Shown one piece after another: positions 33,107 to 46,400 of a stretch of DNA of 64,000 nucleotides. The DNA lies in NCBI GenBank assembly GCA_905221605.1, contig CAJNDS010000380.1, forward strand, positions 316,001 through 380,000, in the 5' to 3' direction. Both the position numbers and the translations under genes were made by a program. The notes below the pieces were generated by a model that saw nothing but the letters and a program-made list of their open reading frames with translations, did no database searches and was not told the DNA's origin. Source of the stretch: Symbiodinium natans (lineage: Eukaryota; Sar; Dinophyceae; Suessiales; Symbiodiniaceae). Position 1 is the stretch's first letter; each line of letters opens with the position of its first letter.

Positions 33107-33253
33107 CCTCTTCTCGAAGGAAATTCTTGTTTTAGTGGACATGTCGATAAAGGCAAAGCATCTTTCCAACTCTTCAAACCTGCGCGCAGGAATTGCTTGG
33201 GCACGAGCTTCGTGCGAAGCAGCGGCGCGATCCGACTGGTGCAGGCCGAAAAC
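33107..33253 (-). CDS. Unidentified exon with a worn EF-hand-like segment
   Basis: 147 nt (49 codons), phase 0 at both ends, with acceptor GATCTTTGCAG|G and GC donor AGG|GCTTAG. The C-terminal part reads FEELERCFAFIDMSTKTRIS then FEKR. The D-x-S-x-K-x-R-I spacing resembles an EF-hand loop, but the Gly at loop position 6 and the Glu at 12 are missing, so calcium binding is doubtful. Confidence 0.42.
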
Positions 33254-34105
33254 CTGCAAAGATCCAAGAGAATGAAAAGGTTCCCGATTGGGCTGCTAAA
33301 AACCAAGCGCATTGTTGGGCCTAAAGGCCTCACAATATAGGGTCCATGCAAGTATTAGTACTAATGAAACTACGATCATTAGAAGGCCTTGTTACCATTA
33401 ATATTGGCTGGCCATACTAGTATTCTATTCACTTGTTACATCCGCAGGATCACTGTATTGAATTTGTATATATATATATGCATGTATGTATATGTATTTA
33501 CCCCAGGAAAGAATAGAATTATATTCAGATTATTAGCCATATTTATATTAGTCTTTGGGGCTCAGTATAATTAGTGGCGGGCAAGCACAACGACCTCAAT
33601 GATGCCCGTTTCCTCCATTATTGATGACATCCCGTTCAGAAAAACAGAAATACAATATTGCGGGGGTAATAGCAGTAACATAGCTTGTACCCTGAGAGGG
33701 AGCAGTCCATGAGAATGCATGCAGAGCGCTGGATTGAGTACTGAGCAGACGGAGGAAATCCTGCACTGTCGAGTCTAAGTGATCATTAAAATTCGTGTGT
33801 CTACGACCCGTTTTTGCACTGAAAGGTGGCATGCATGCGGGGGCAGTGAACGATTCAATTGTGTCTGGTCCAAGTCCTCAGAACGTGTGCTTCAGGCCGA
33901 TGTCAAACAAAAGGCGCGGGGAGAGGCGGCATTCATATGTTTGAAGCGGTGCTGAATTTACTCCATGCACCCCACATCCGCAAAAACAGAAACCATGGAT
34001 GACGGCGGTGCCATAGTGGTGGGCAGGACTTCTGGAAGCTTATGCAAATTCAAAGCAGATATTGTTTTTCTCAGCTCTAGCTGCGAGGACACTTTGGCAA
34101 GCGAG

Positions 34106-34196
<91 letters not shown>
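34106..34196. repeat. Uninterrupted run of 91 C
   Basis: Counted directly: 91 consecutive C on the plus strand. Poly-Pro and poly-Gly frames over it are artefacts. Confidence 0.95.
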
Positions 34197-34198
<2 letters not shown>

Positions 34199-35115
34199 CA
34201 GCTCCAAAGACTCATGGACAATCGTTCCGACAATCCCCGAGTTGCCCAACTTATTACTTCATTACCCACTGCCTTGTTCGTGATGTGTTCACTCACAGGG
34301 TTTTAGATTACGATGCTTGATACAAAAAGCGAGGGGACTTTGCGCCGCATGACTAAAGGGGGAATAACCCTAAAACTTCGGAAGAGACGTCCATCACAAG
34401 GAAGACCCCAGCCCAACAATGCTCCAACCCGATCTCTGGGGTGCCGGCAGCCTGTCCTGGCTCTCTTGGGGCAGCGAACCATCCGGCCTTTTTGAACTTT
34501 TGGCACCGAGGCAAGCAACATGTTTCTTTCAATGTGTTTTTACGGTTTGTCGGGTCGGGTTTAGAGGTCTGGGAGTCTAGGATGAGATACTGCACACTGC
34601 ACAGCTACTGTGGACCATGTTGTGCCCCTCTGCACCAGACAGGCTTTCTGAAAGCACAACCCAAAGGTTACATGCAAGAAGCACCACGCTTGCAACGTTG
34701 TTTGCATTGGCCTGGTCTCCAGGCACTCCCAGACGACACTTTTCCAGCGGCGGCCGCCGCTTAGTGTGCTCCTCGGTGGACTGTGACATCCACATACAGC
34801 AAGCCAGCAATGATCCAGCGAACTCCATAAGATCACTTGTGCGAATGTCGGTGCCGGACGGTACAAAGTTTTGGCTGCAGCATACTGCAGCTTTGTGGCT
34901 ACAAGGTGCTTGGACTTCTTATCCATTATGCGCCGATTTTGGTAGATCCATGGAAATGACCATTTGCGGCCACAATGGAGCTATGTGGAATTGCTTCATC
35001 GGACAGCTGTACCAGATTCCAGCAAACGTCCGAGCACCCGTTGCAGGGAGACTCATGTGCAGAGTGTGTCTGTGTGGACGGTTGATGTTGGCCATTCACC
35101 ACCGGTATACGAAAA

Positions 35116-35139
35116 GGGGGGGGGGGGGGGGGGGGGGGG
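35116..35139. repeat. Run of 24 G
   Basis: A plus-strand homopolymer about 1 kb from the C91 run. Confidence 0.95.
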
Positions 35140-38100
35140 CGGAAGAATGGCCTAGATTTGCGTCAGATAAGGATTCCAGAACTTTTCCCATGCAAACTGT
35201 GCACCCCTCAGGTCACCAGTCAAGAACTACTGATTCCGGCAGATCTGCTTCTCAAGTTCTAAAGGCAGACAGTCCTCTTCCAGCATCAGGATGGGTTAAG
35301 CATAAAAATCGGAGCTAAGCTCTTGTTCTACAAGTCCACAGTCTGCTGTTTCACGAAGCCACAGCAGACAAAGCCGAAGGCTTTGTGACAACATTCCACA
35401 TCTTCGAAGATCTTCGGCAACCTTTGGGAAAACCCCGGAATGTCTTGCGATATCTTGCGATGTTTTGTGTGGCCTCAGGGATGGAGGCATCTTGGGGCCC
35501 AGCGTGTCAGCAATGACCTGCAGAATGCAATTCTTCGATTTAGAGGCAGAAATCACGACTACCGCAGGCTTTTGAATGATCATGCTTCAAAGCAAACATA
35601 TCTCGTCTGCTGCAGATGTAAAGTGTGCAGGCGGAGCAGTTGCCCACCAGTTCCCGTGCGCTCCAAATTCAGGGCTTCGGGCTTGAAGCCAATCACCATG
35701 CAATTCCGTCCCCTCTGGACTCACAACCCCAACAATTTCTACGCCTCCTCAGCCGTCACACTGGCACGTGCTCCACACTTTACGACTTGACCCCCTCGAG
35801 AATATGGGAGGAGCGAGGTTGTTTGAAAGTACCTTTACTTGCCAGGCTTGCACAGGTGCACTATCTTCGACGTCCACTTCCGCTCCACTCGGCTCAGCGG
35901 CCTCGAGGTCGCCGCATCCACCCATGTCGGTGGGACCACGCAGGATGATCTGCGAAGGATGCAGGTCATGGTGTCATGGTTCGCAGCAATCAAAGGTGTT
36001 CATGGCAAGGGCCAAGGGGGCACATGGCCGAGTGCATAGGGTTGCCCAAGGGACTACATGATAGCACGAGGTATATACGCACGTGAGGGTACTGCCTGCA
36101 CTGGGGACAGCTTGGGCTTTGGATTTGGGTTTTGGTGCAGTGTGCATCTCACAGACAGAAGGTGTACCCAAGGCCAGATCTCGATACACACGTACAGGCC
36201 TGAGGAACCTCTGGCATATCCACAGGGCTCTGAACCAGGGCGTGCACTCGCTTCCTGGAAGCAGGAGCTGAAACAGAGCTTGGAGTTGCGTAGTACATTG
36301 GCATGCTTTTAGGTTTGGTTCCTTCCTACAAGTGCCAGACACATGCATAGTGATCAATCTCGAGAAGGCGCTTGCGAATGAAAAGCTGAAAGTCTTGTTT
36401 GGAGTCTGTTCTTATGGTGCCTAATATGTCTTTTGAAACGAATCTCACCCAGCAGCAGGCAGAGACTGTCAACGTCTGTGCGGGATTTGGGGCTTTCAGT
36501 CCAACCTGACTGTGGATCTTCCAGGCTGCATCGATGGGTTTAGCGAAAACCAGAAAGCATCTCATGCAGCATGCATGAGCGAAACCATGGTAGGAATGCA
36601 GAAAGGGCTGGAAGCGTGCTTGCCGTTTTTTTGCATATTTTTGCATGGATGCCCAAGCGACCAACCTAAACCATGGACCCAAGCAGCTGGGATCTTCGAG
36701 CCTGATCATGAAACCTTGAAAGCAGGAATTAATCTTCTTTATACTTTGACCTCGTGGAAGTGCTGACTTCGTACGTGTACAAGCCATTTATTCTGAGCAA
36801 TATAGGCGAGATGATGCGGGATGCAAGACCTTGCATTCTTGAAGCTCGACTCAAGCGAGGCCGCGACCCAGTCACAGTCACTGGCACAGGCAGCTCGTTG
36901 GCAAACTTGTCCTCTGCCGTTGCAAGAATGCGCTCCGAAGCCCAACATGTTTACATTGGGTCTACTACGACGACAATTCTAATGGACGTCCTTCCCCATG
37001 CCACGAGGATGCAGCCGGCTTCGGTCAAAGAACAGCTCTGCGGTGTCCCCCCTGAGCAATCAAAAGCTGACATCGAGGCTCAGAATCTGTCATGGGAAAC
37101 TGAGCAGCTACAGTGTTACAAACAGTACAGTAACGAGGAGCTGAGTGAGGCACTTCAACCAGCCCAAGGCATCATAGCCTTCAGGCCGAGCAATGACGGC
37201 CTGAGTCTACTCAAGCGACTCAAGCGATGCACAGACCCTGAAGCCCTAAACTACTTCACAGACTCTAGATTCACGAGCCATGACTCCCTTGCAGCCCCCT
37301 GCGCTGCTAGTCAGTGACTCTGTGGAACTATTGGGACCGCCAGAATGATAGCACGACTCTGGAGACTTCTACATGTATGATCATGATGGAATGCATATGA
37401 ACACAGCATAGTCTGCATCTTGTTTTCACGTTGGAGCAGAATCGATGGGAAGCTCAGATCAAGTACACTTCGCCAAGTGCATCATTGGTTTCCCGGGCCG
37501 CACATCAGAACAGGCTCCCAGTAAAGTAGCCACAACAGTACTGAAGTTGATTTCACTTGGCGCCACCAGGAAAATTTCATGGCAGGCTGCAGCTGCTTCC
37601 TAGCTGCAACCGGCAACGGGCACACTACCTGTATTATGTACTGCGCATAAACATCATGAGACTGCAAGCGTCTACGGTCACTCCAAGCCAACTAATCGTC
37701 GGAGTCCGAATCAGGCTGTGGAGTGAACACATGACCGTCGCTGTACCTGACAGTCCGGCAGCTCAAACATTGGACTGCCCATGCAGGTCGAGTTTTAGCA
37801 CCTTCAACCTCCGCAGTGGCAAGTGCCGCACTGCATGTGCCGGAAAGTATGTACCATGGCGATGAAACTGAGCAAATCCAAAACGCAGATGGCCAAAGTA
37901 CAGCAATCAAAATATGTGGGCAGTTCCCTGCAGCCAGGGCGCTGCAACCCCGTGTAGAAGCTGACGTTGATGCAGTTCATGTCCCACAACTTCCGGCCGA
38001 GCTGCAACGCCTCGCAGGTGTTACAGGACAACGCTTCACAATGAAACTACGCATCCTCATGAGTGCGGGCGGGCGGGCGATGGCTGGCGGGCGATGGCGG

Positions 38101-38190
38101 GCGGGCGCCCGTGCGTCCATCCGTCCATGCATTCATGAGTCCGTGCGTCCGTGTGTCCGTGCGTGCATGCATCCGTGTGAACTTGTTAAC

Positions 38191-38265
38191 CGGGCATTGC
38201 AATGACAGTTTCGCATTTGGTGAACGCAGACGTCCAGGTGATGACCATGCCGGCCACGCCCGCGA
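38191..38265 (-). CDS. Unidentified exon with hydrophobic segment
   Basis: 75 nt encoding AGVAGMVITWTSAFTKCETV then IAMP, a probable membrane helix. The acceptor is CCTAG|T and the donor CCCG|GTTAAC. Its phase does not match the exon at 38890, so they are not directly joined. Confidence 0.4.
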
Positions 38266-38337
38266 CTAGGCCCAGGTGACAACACGATTGACATCCGAGA
38301 TACGAGTGTGTTTCGAGAAAAAGAGCCTCTGTGCAGA

Positions 38338-38484
38338 TGTGTGTGTGTGTGAGAGAGAGAGAGAGCGTGTGTGTGAGAGTCTGTGAGCGTGTGTGTATGT
38401 GTGTGAGTGAGAGTGTGAGAGTGAGTGAGTGAGTGAGTGAGTGAGTGAGTGAGTGAGTGAGTGAGTGAGTGAGTGAGTGAGTGA

Positions 38485-38525
<41 letters not shown>

Positions 38526-38650
38526 TGTGTGAGTGTGTGAGTGAGTGTGTGTGTGTGTGTGTGCGTGAGTGTGTGTGCGTGAGTGTGTGTGTGAGAGTGT
38601 GTGTGTGAGAGTGTGTGTGTGTGTGAGTGTGTGTGAGTGTGTGTGAGTGT

Positions 38651-38681
<31 letters not shown>

Positions 38682-38695
38682 AGTGTGGGTGTGTG

Positions 38696-38731
<36 letters not shown>

Positions 38732-38850
38732 TGTTTGCGTGCGGGCATGCGGGCGTGTGTGCGTGCGTGCGTGCGCGTGCGTGCGTGTGCGTGCGCGTGC
38801 GTGCGTGTGCGTGTGTCTGGGTGTGTGTGCGTGGGTGCAGGCGGGCGGGC
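38338..38850. repeat. Compound TG / GTGA / GCGT simple-repeat complex
   Basis: About 510 bp of nested simple repeats: GA at 38351, (GTGA)17 at 38421-38490, (GT)n at 38487-38522, mixed GTGTGA, then (GCGT)n at 38697-38733. Long His/Thr frames on minus and Cys/Val frames on plus come only from the repeat. Confidence 0.95.
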
Positions 38851-38889
38851 GGGAGGGCAAAAAGCAGGCTGTCTGTAAGCAACACTGAC

Positions 38890-39046
38890 AACTTTGTCGA
38901 AGGATGCTGCACTGGCACTGCTGTGCAGGCCAAGGGCTGTTCTATCATGCGGTTCTAAGCCCATCCGTGTGGCGTGCCACGTTTTCAATGTCGGGATGGC
39001 CTTCACTAAAGCCTTCGTCCTCTCCGCTTCACCCGGCTCGTCCTGA
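38890..39046 (-). CDS. Unidentified exon, 52 codons
   Basis: 157 nt including DEPGEAERTKALVKAIPTLK and MGLEPHDRTALGL. The acceptor is TTTCAG|T and the donor GTT|GTCAGT. It sits just upstream of the TG-repeat complex, which would be intronic. Family unknown. Confidence 0.35.
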
Positions 39047-40411
39047 CTGAAAGCTTGGTACTTGCCAGTAAGATGCGCTCTGGGACAGGAGACTGTCATT
39101 GAGAGTAATGAAGGTCTAGGCTTTGCTCTGACTTTCTACACGTACAAGCCTATGATCGACCACCCCGCCCCATGCGTCGGATTCGGGTTCGAACCAAAAC
39201 AATCCGGCGAGATTTCCAAACATTAAGACCCCAATTAGTCCGGCTTGGCCTTGAAAACCTCCAAGTCTTTGCTGCTACTTCTGCTCAAGCAATATCTTCG
39301 TAGCTGTCGGACACCCTTCCTGCGCCCAAAGTCCGTACATGCAACACACCAAAGCTTCTTGCTTTGGGGGATCCAGGAAATCACAGAGATGAAGCCCAAG
39401 CTTTGAGGAATCCAAAAATCCCTGCAAAGCACAAGCAAAGGATTTGGAGCAAGAACTCCTACTAAAACTGGCCACCACATGTTCAATGGAGATGGCCGGG
39501 ATTGCCTTTCAATACCCAGGCCTGAGTTAATCAAGCCCCCCCCAAAGTTCATCAGGCGACCCCGACCCGGCAGAATCCCAGAGTTTCGGCTGGCTCGAAG
39601 GAGTGAAGGCCCAGCAACTTTGAGGAATCCTACAATCCCTGTCAACCAGAGCATGATTTTAGTGCGGACTCTTATCAAAACCAGCCGCAGGCTGTAAAGT
39701 CAGCTCGCCAAAGAGCAGAAGCTCCGAGCAAGGGAGAGAGGGGTAGGCGAGTGGGAGGGGGGGGAAAACTTGCACGACAACTTTTGATGCTGCGCGTTTC
39801 TAACCATGGCAAGGAACTCATCAAGCTTTAGGATGGTGAAGGCGCGCGCTACGACCCTACTGCCGATGCACCACGAACCAGCTGTCGGATGCTGCACAAC
39901 CGATGGTCCTCTGGTGGCGGTGGCCTGGTCCAATCAATGGAGAAAGCCTTCGGACAAGGAGGCCTAATACCACGCATCCACTGTTACGCAACAGTACCCC
40001 CACATTGATCAGCCTGGGAAGGCGCGCACAACGCTCACACTGTCATTCTTTTTGGGACTTCTGCATGAAGAACCGCAACATTCATGTGATGGAACTCAAG
40101 TCCTCGAGGCATGATCAGTGCTCGGGAGATAAAGGATGAAAACTCGACCCCATCGTCCGGATCCTCATTCTCCCCAGTCACCCTGCCCGCGGCCCTCTGC
40201 TGGCGCTTTGAGCTTTGTGCCCCCGAATCGACTTCCCCCGCCAAGCTGTCGACGCGTAGCGTTTTCCACGTTTACAAGTACACTTCGCAAGGTGCAAAAA
40301 AGCCGCTTGAATGACAAAGCCATCTCTGACACTCGGTCTGAGGAGGGAAGTCCCAGGTTGAAAACAGGGAGAAGGGAAAGGGGAAGAAATCCAACCTCTC
40401 CGCCGAGAGAC

Positions 40412-40453
40412 CTCCAAGTGTGGGCACCTCGTGATGACTTTGAGCAATAGATC
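40412..40453 (-). CDS. LRR exon: KVITRCPHLE
   Basis: 42 nt encoding DLLLKVITRCPHLE. The acceptor is GTGCAG|G and the donor GAG|GTCTCT, phase 0 at both ends. Confidence 0.65.
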
Positions 40454-43400
40454 CTGCACAGCGCACACAACATTATCATGCGAGTAAACGGCGGGGATCT
40501 TATGACGATCGACAAGTGAGAGCTGCATGCAGACGTATGTGCTGCAAGTGGCACCCTGGCTCGGCCTAGAGCTTAATTCTGCTACAGGCAGTGGTGTATG
40601 GCATGTTTCAATGTTTGAAATGTCTCCGCTCCCTTCGCTTTCTCTTCTCGAAATGCTGGCACTACACAGATGGCACTACACAGATATGCAAGCTGGTGAG
40701 TGACTGAGTGACGCCGATCAGTCGTGCCGACATCCCAATTCGCCATCCATCTGAATTTGAACACCGAGGCCTGGCATCACAAATCCTAAGTCACTTAAGT
40801 CACGGAGTCGTTCAGCTGGAAGTGCCAAACCCCCACACAGTCCGCGTCCTCCTGTCCACCACCGAAATCGGGGCAGACCTCCTGTTGCACTCAGAGCCCC
40901 CGCTAACTGGCATCCCCCAGGTTAACTTTGAAAGGAACCTCCCCCCGAAAACAACTAGACCTCTTTCATAAATTGGTGGCTTTAAAGTCGATCTAGAGTC
41001 TACGCCGGGATATTTATGAAACCTTCAACACCAAGCTTCTTCACACCTAAACCCCGTGAGCCCGAGCCCTTCAGACTCAAACATATTGGGATTCAGCCTC
41101 TAATAAAGAAGGGCCCTGATCACAAGCGCAAAGGCCGTGCATAACCCGACTTGTTGCATTTCAACCACTTTTACTGAAAGAAATATTGGATTTACTTCTT
41201 TGATTCGTCAATCGTCTTGGCTGCACAATGAACACCTATGGTGTTGAGTCTGCTATGATGCGTGAAAAATCTTGTCCAAACTTTTCAAATCATGCTTCAG
41301 TCTGGGATTGGGAATTGCGGCGACTTGCGTTCAACGCTGGGTCAAGGTGCAAGCAGACACTGCCGGGTGCATATGGCTCGAACTTAGCGTTTCAAATTCT
41401 ACTTCGCAATTCTAGCCATTTCTAGCCTACATACTCCAGCAACTTGGAGCTGAGCAGCACAGACTGGCCAGACTGGCCAAGCGCAAACACTGCATCATGT
41501 TGCAGCAAAGCAAGCCTTGTGGTTGCCCTTCGCATCTTTGGTCTCGCTTGCCTGGGCTCGGCCAAGAAAAAGTGTCGCGGCCGCACACGCCACAGCAGTG
41601 TCAGCTTGTCCCCAAAGAAATGCCTCCACATCTCCGTCCCGTTTAGAGCCTTGGACTGCATCCTGCTGCGGAGCTGCGTTGACGAAGAGCCGCCGCAGCT
41701 TCCGAGCCCGAGCCACCAATGAGAGAAGCCTCTGGCTGCCCAGTACTCCGCAGCACTCGAGGCCTGCAAGTGGCTCAGGGGCGCGTTGACTCAGGGCGTT
41801 GTGATGTGTTGTGGATTCTTGGGGGGGGGGGGGGGGGGCCTGGGGGCCTTGACATGAGGGCAATGCATGACCAAGTACTAAGAGCACAAAAGGTCTGCGT
41901 CCTCAGAGCTTCCAAACACCCCAGCACCTGAAAAGCTTTAGCACCGGTTCGGTTCCTAGCAACAGTGGACCTGTTTGAGGCACCCAGCTCAAAGATCTGG
42001 CGAGCGCATGGCACAGAAAAGTTCTCGACCCAGAAACCGGTATCTACAGTACAAGATCACTGCGAGATTTGGCAAATTTGGCAAGTTTATTATGGTTGAC
42101 CTGGGCCCCGAAAATCAAAACCTGCACCATGCCATCAGCCAAATGGCTCCGCAGCGTTCTCTCGCTCTGCTGAGCAAGCTCTGGCAGTGCCTCCCCAAAA
42201 AAACTCAGCGATCGCCGGGTTTCGAAAGTTCAGGAAGAGAGCTGGCCATAATTCTAGGTGTAAGCCGTAGAGATCAGGCTAATAACGGCTAATACTTGGA
42301 TGTGATATCCTCTGCAGGATTGGCCATGTCAGTCAAAGTCTACCTAGAGCCTGCAAAGGCCTTCCGGCCTCGACCAGCATCTGCTCCACGCTCGCCGGCG
42401 ACAATTTTTTAATATGGAGCTCGCGGAGGCGCAAGCTGCGCAGCGCCTCCGAGAGATGTTTACACCAGTTTAGACCAGTGCTCAACGCTTTACAGTCCTA
42501 TATCAGTAGTCCATAGATCCTGCAGCGCAGCACGAGGTGCCACAACCCCGACTGCCTAAGAATCATACACATCTTCAAAGAACAGGTGCATCGCTGCCCT
42601 ATACTGTGAAGCGGAACCCTTGGAACTGTTGGACGGTCAAGGCATTCCGGCTGTGCGCACGTTGCCTGCGCAAGTCTCGCTCTTGGATCCGTTTTGGCAT
42701 GCTCAACAAGCATGTTGCAGAAAAACCACTCTTGCATTGATCCCTTGCTGAAACGCCCGACAACATGCGCAAAGGACAAAGCGGGCTGAAACGCCCGAGA
42801 ACATCCGGAATAGACAAAACGGTCAGGGCTCCGGAATTCACGCGATTGAGGCCTCAGCCAAGGTCTCGATCGCCTTACCTTTGCACTCGTGCTCCCTGGC
42901 TAGAGGTAGCCAGCTTTTGGAATGGAGCAGGCCATGCACGGACTGCAGTACGCCATTGGCCAGGCCATCCAGGCCGAGAAAGAAGACATACAGAGATGTA
43001 CTGCCAGTAGGGTCTGCAGAAGCTTACCTGGATTGAGGTTCTCAAGTTCCTGCCTCCACAAAGACTTCTCCGCCTTCTTCAGGAACGTTGATGTCGAGGA
43101 GCCAGAGCTCCTTGACAAAGCGAGGCCCTTTTTGCAGAGCTTCGTGCAAATGTTCTCGAAAATAGTGACCGGTACACACACACACAGGAAACACGCTCTC
43201 CTCGATGTCGGGGCAGTGCTCTGCCAATGGCACTAGGAGCTCCCTCAGTCGCAGTAGGCTGCAGTACCAGAACATAACGTGTGTCTCGCATGACCGTATC
43301 TTGACAGCCCAAGCCTGCAACCTTTTAAGCTCCATAATGGTCGCTTTGCGCGCTTTGTCACTCAAAATACTATTCTCCTTCAGCAACTGCAGAAGATGCT

Positions 43401-46400
43401 AACAATTGCCAACATGGTGCCGCAGCGATTGCCAATCCACCTCCCGGGGTTCGAGGAAAGCTTGCGATCGGATCTCAATGAGCGGTCCAATATCCCACCC
43501 TTCTCAGTGGAGCTCGGAACTCCCTGAAGCCGACAGCCCCCGAATTCCCGAATCTCAGGGGCCTAAGCTTTTTAAGGGCTTAACAACCCCGCCCACCTGA
43601 TGCAGCCCCAGTCTTCGCAGCTGGCCAAACTGCAGGATTGCTGCCTTACGGGAAGCTTGGCTCTAGGGATTTGGATCGGATCGGGCTCGTTCAGCTTCTG
43701 GTTGGATTTGGGAGGGCTCGTATTGCCAAAAATCAGCACTGGAAGGGGGCCTGGAGGGGATCAGGAATGTAGCCTCATGTAGCCTAACTACCCACCTGTG
43801 CTGAACTTCCAAACCTCATGAGGGAAGAACCGACCCTGGAGGCACAGGCTCAATCATTTGCGGCTTTCAGTACAAGTAGTCTCATGGCTCATCCCGGACC
43901 CCTTATAAGCCCTTATCAAGATTTGGACTTAGCATTCGTGACACAGACAAGCCTAGTCTGCGAAGTACCCTGAAGACAAGGCCTGGTCGCACCGGAGTCA
44001 CTCGAGCCCTGCACTACAAGGTTGCATATGGCTGCAAGATTATCTGTTCGGGATGCTTTTCGGCCTCACGACAGCCAGACTTACGCTGAAAGCCTGGATC
44101 CAGGTCTCGACGATGACGTTAAACTGAATGTTAAAGAGGCACGCTCATGTCGGTTGTCAAAGGAAAGCCGTTCATAACGGCAAACTCTCTGACCGGCGCC
44201 TCGCCAACAAAAAACAACACAGGGATGAGACTCTGCCTGGTTGATGGCCAGCAGCTGAATGCATGAAATGTGCAACAGTCCCGCATTCGCTGTGCAGATA
44301 TGTTCCTATTCTCGGCCATCTCAGGGGAGGGGGAGGGTGCAGAAGCCTGCTCTGCGCGCAAGTGTGCATATGGACCGTCCTGCCTGTCGGATCTGCTGCA
44401 TGAGCTGCAGCTCCTGAGCCCCATCCTCGTCAGACTACTTGGAGGTTCATGGTACTTACAAACCACTTATAACCGTACTTAAAACCCTACTTATAAAACC
44501 CCTAAAGGGCCTTATAGGGGTTATCCCAGTTATAAGTAGGGTTATAAGCCCAGTTATAAGTGGTTATTAAGTCCCATGAACCTCCAAGTAGGAACATCGA
44601 TTAGCGCCCTGACCCATGTGGCTCAAATTACTTTTATCGATCTTTTATCGATGCACCGAAGCCGGACGTAAAAAACATCTTCCCTAATTCCATGGCCTCT
44701 AATTCCACATCACTGTCAGGTTAGCTACATTCGGGTTCGTCCCCGGTAGTATCCTGCTGTGTATGGACTAGTACACCAGTGAAGCAGGCTAGCATGTGCC
44801 TCAGCGCGACAAAGGCGGACTTTTCCTTTAAAGATGTGGCAGCGCCAGCCCAACCAACCCGCAGCCCAGAATGCCAAAGCATGCCAACGCCAAAAGCTTC
44901 CAGTGGGAGGCATCTCTGGCCTCGGCAGGACGTAGGCCGCGCATGGGTGCCAGCTTCGACAGGACCATGGACGACTGAGGAAAGCCTTAGGGTTCCATTG
45001 AGCTTCGGGTTGAAAGTTTGTTGCTTCCGATTTTTCGTGTTCGTTTTGGCGCTCGCGCGCTGCTTTCCATCTATGAGCCTTGCTGGATGCTTTGAGGGAT
45101 CGCTCTCGTGGATTGGTTGCTGTGACGGGCCGTGTTCGAGAATAGGAGCCTTGCATGAAGGTCTTCGGAAATAACTTTAACTCAGGTTCCAACCCTCAAA
45201 TACCGATGTGTACTCATTGCCAGGGTGACACCTAAAGCCTTCAATTTGAACCCTGAGATGCTCTGAGAACGTAACAGTCCCAAGTTATCAACATCTACTT
45301 TGGCATCACGACTCAAGCTGATAACTCCCTAAACAAGCCCTAGAAATGACCTCACCAATTGTGTCCTCATCGCCCCATGAGTGCAGTAACTCTCGCTGGT
45401 TCTGAGTGGACCCTTGACTTGGGAAGTTCAAGACAAGAAGATCCGCTCTGGCAGATTCTTGCATCAGTAGAAGCCAGCTTCGCAGCAAAACTTCCAGAAA
45501 GCCACGCGGTCCTCCTTCGCGGGCGGGAGTAGATGCAGGGTGGCCAGCAAGGGACCTTGGCAGCACCAAGAATTTAAGAACCTCCCCCCTCAAAAATCAT
45601 TTTCGAATGGAAAGCGTGTTCCTTGGAGGAACTATGACATATAGATATGAACAAACACGAACAGATAGACTGGCGCAGAGACTTGCCCTCTTTGCTAGTG
45701 TCTTGGCGAAGGAGCGATACCCTTACATAAACTCTTTGGCCGGAAAGAACTGTACCTTCTCCGTGCTGTCGCAGGTCATGGCTACTAGATGGTATTGATG
45801 TATTGGGCATCACTTTACAGACCGGCTGCGCAATGTAAGTGGTTCCAGTGCGGGCTTTTTGCTATTACCGCTGTTCTAATCTCATCGATGACTGCGTGCA
45901 TCTAAGTGCCCTGCACGATCGAAAGAGGTCGCGCAATGTATCGTAGTGACACTGGAGAGCCTGTCAAGCACAAATATCGTCTGTAAACAGGGAGAATGAA
46001 TGATGTGCACTTCTAGGCAGCTATAGATTGGGCGTCTTGAGCGCAAGCAGTCCTGGTGAAGCAAGCATGCTGTATGGCAGTGCGTCGTTTGAGATTGCGT
46101 GAGTGCTGCATGTCCAATCTTGCAAGGTTGATGCCTCCTAACTGCGCTGATCACATATGCCGGGCACTATTCCCATTCCCCTAGTTTAAACGGGGGGCTC
46201 CCCCCCCTAGAGAAACTCGAAATGTGTTTTAATGTTAGGGGGATGTTTTTATCCATATGCCATCTTCTGGGATTGGGTTTAGATTGGCTTGAAGGTTTTT
46301 TGAGGCCCTGAACCCACCCCCCAATTCGGCAGGATTTTCCGGAAAGTATTTTTATAATTGGGGGTACGTTTAATACAAGGGGGATGGGATTATGTCACTA

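Larger units (their letters stand above)
24539..40411. other. Gene-poor or unresolved stretch
   Basis: Apart from the exon candidates at 28.0, 32.1, 33.1, 38.2 and 39.0 kb and the repeats listed, I recognise nothing. Minus frames near 24.95-25.1 kb (LEAKFGRTWDAMSIWELRGV) and 26.9-27.2 kb have protein-like composition. The longest plus frame (36754-37317, 187 codons) has no recognisable domain. Confidence 0.5.

Noticed and set aside
33958-34306. Poly-Pro and poly-Gly frames
   Set aside because: They are translations of the C91 homopolymer.
38133-39099. Minus frames of 220-280 codons rich in His/Thr
   Set aside because: They read through the TG/GTGA repeat complex; only the ends outside the repeat were kept as exon candidates.
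39170-39210. GGGTTCGAACC, tRNA T-loop-like word
   Set aside because: No T-stem or acceptor stem can be paired around it.
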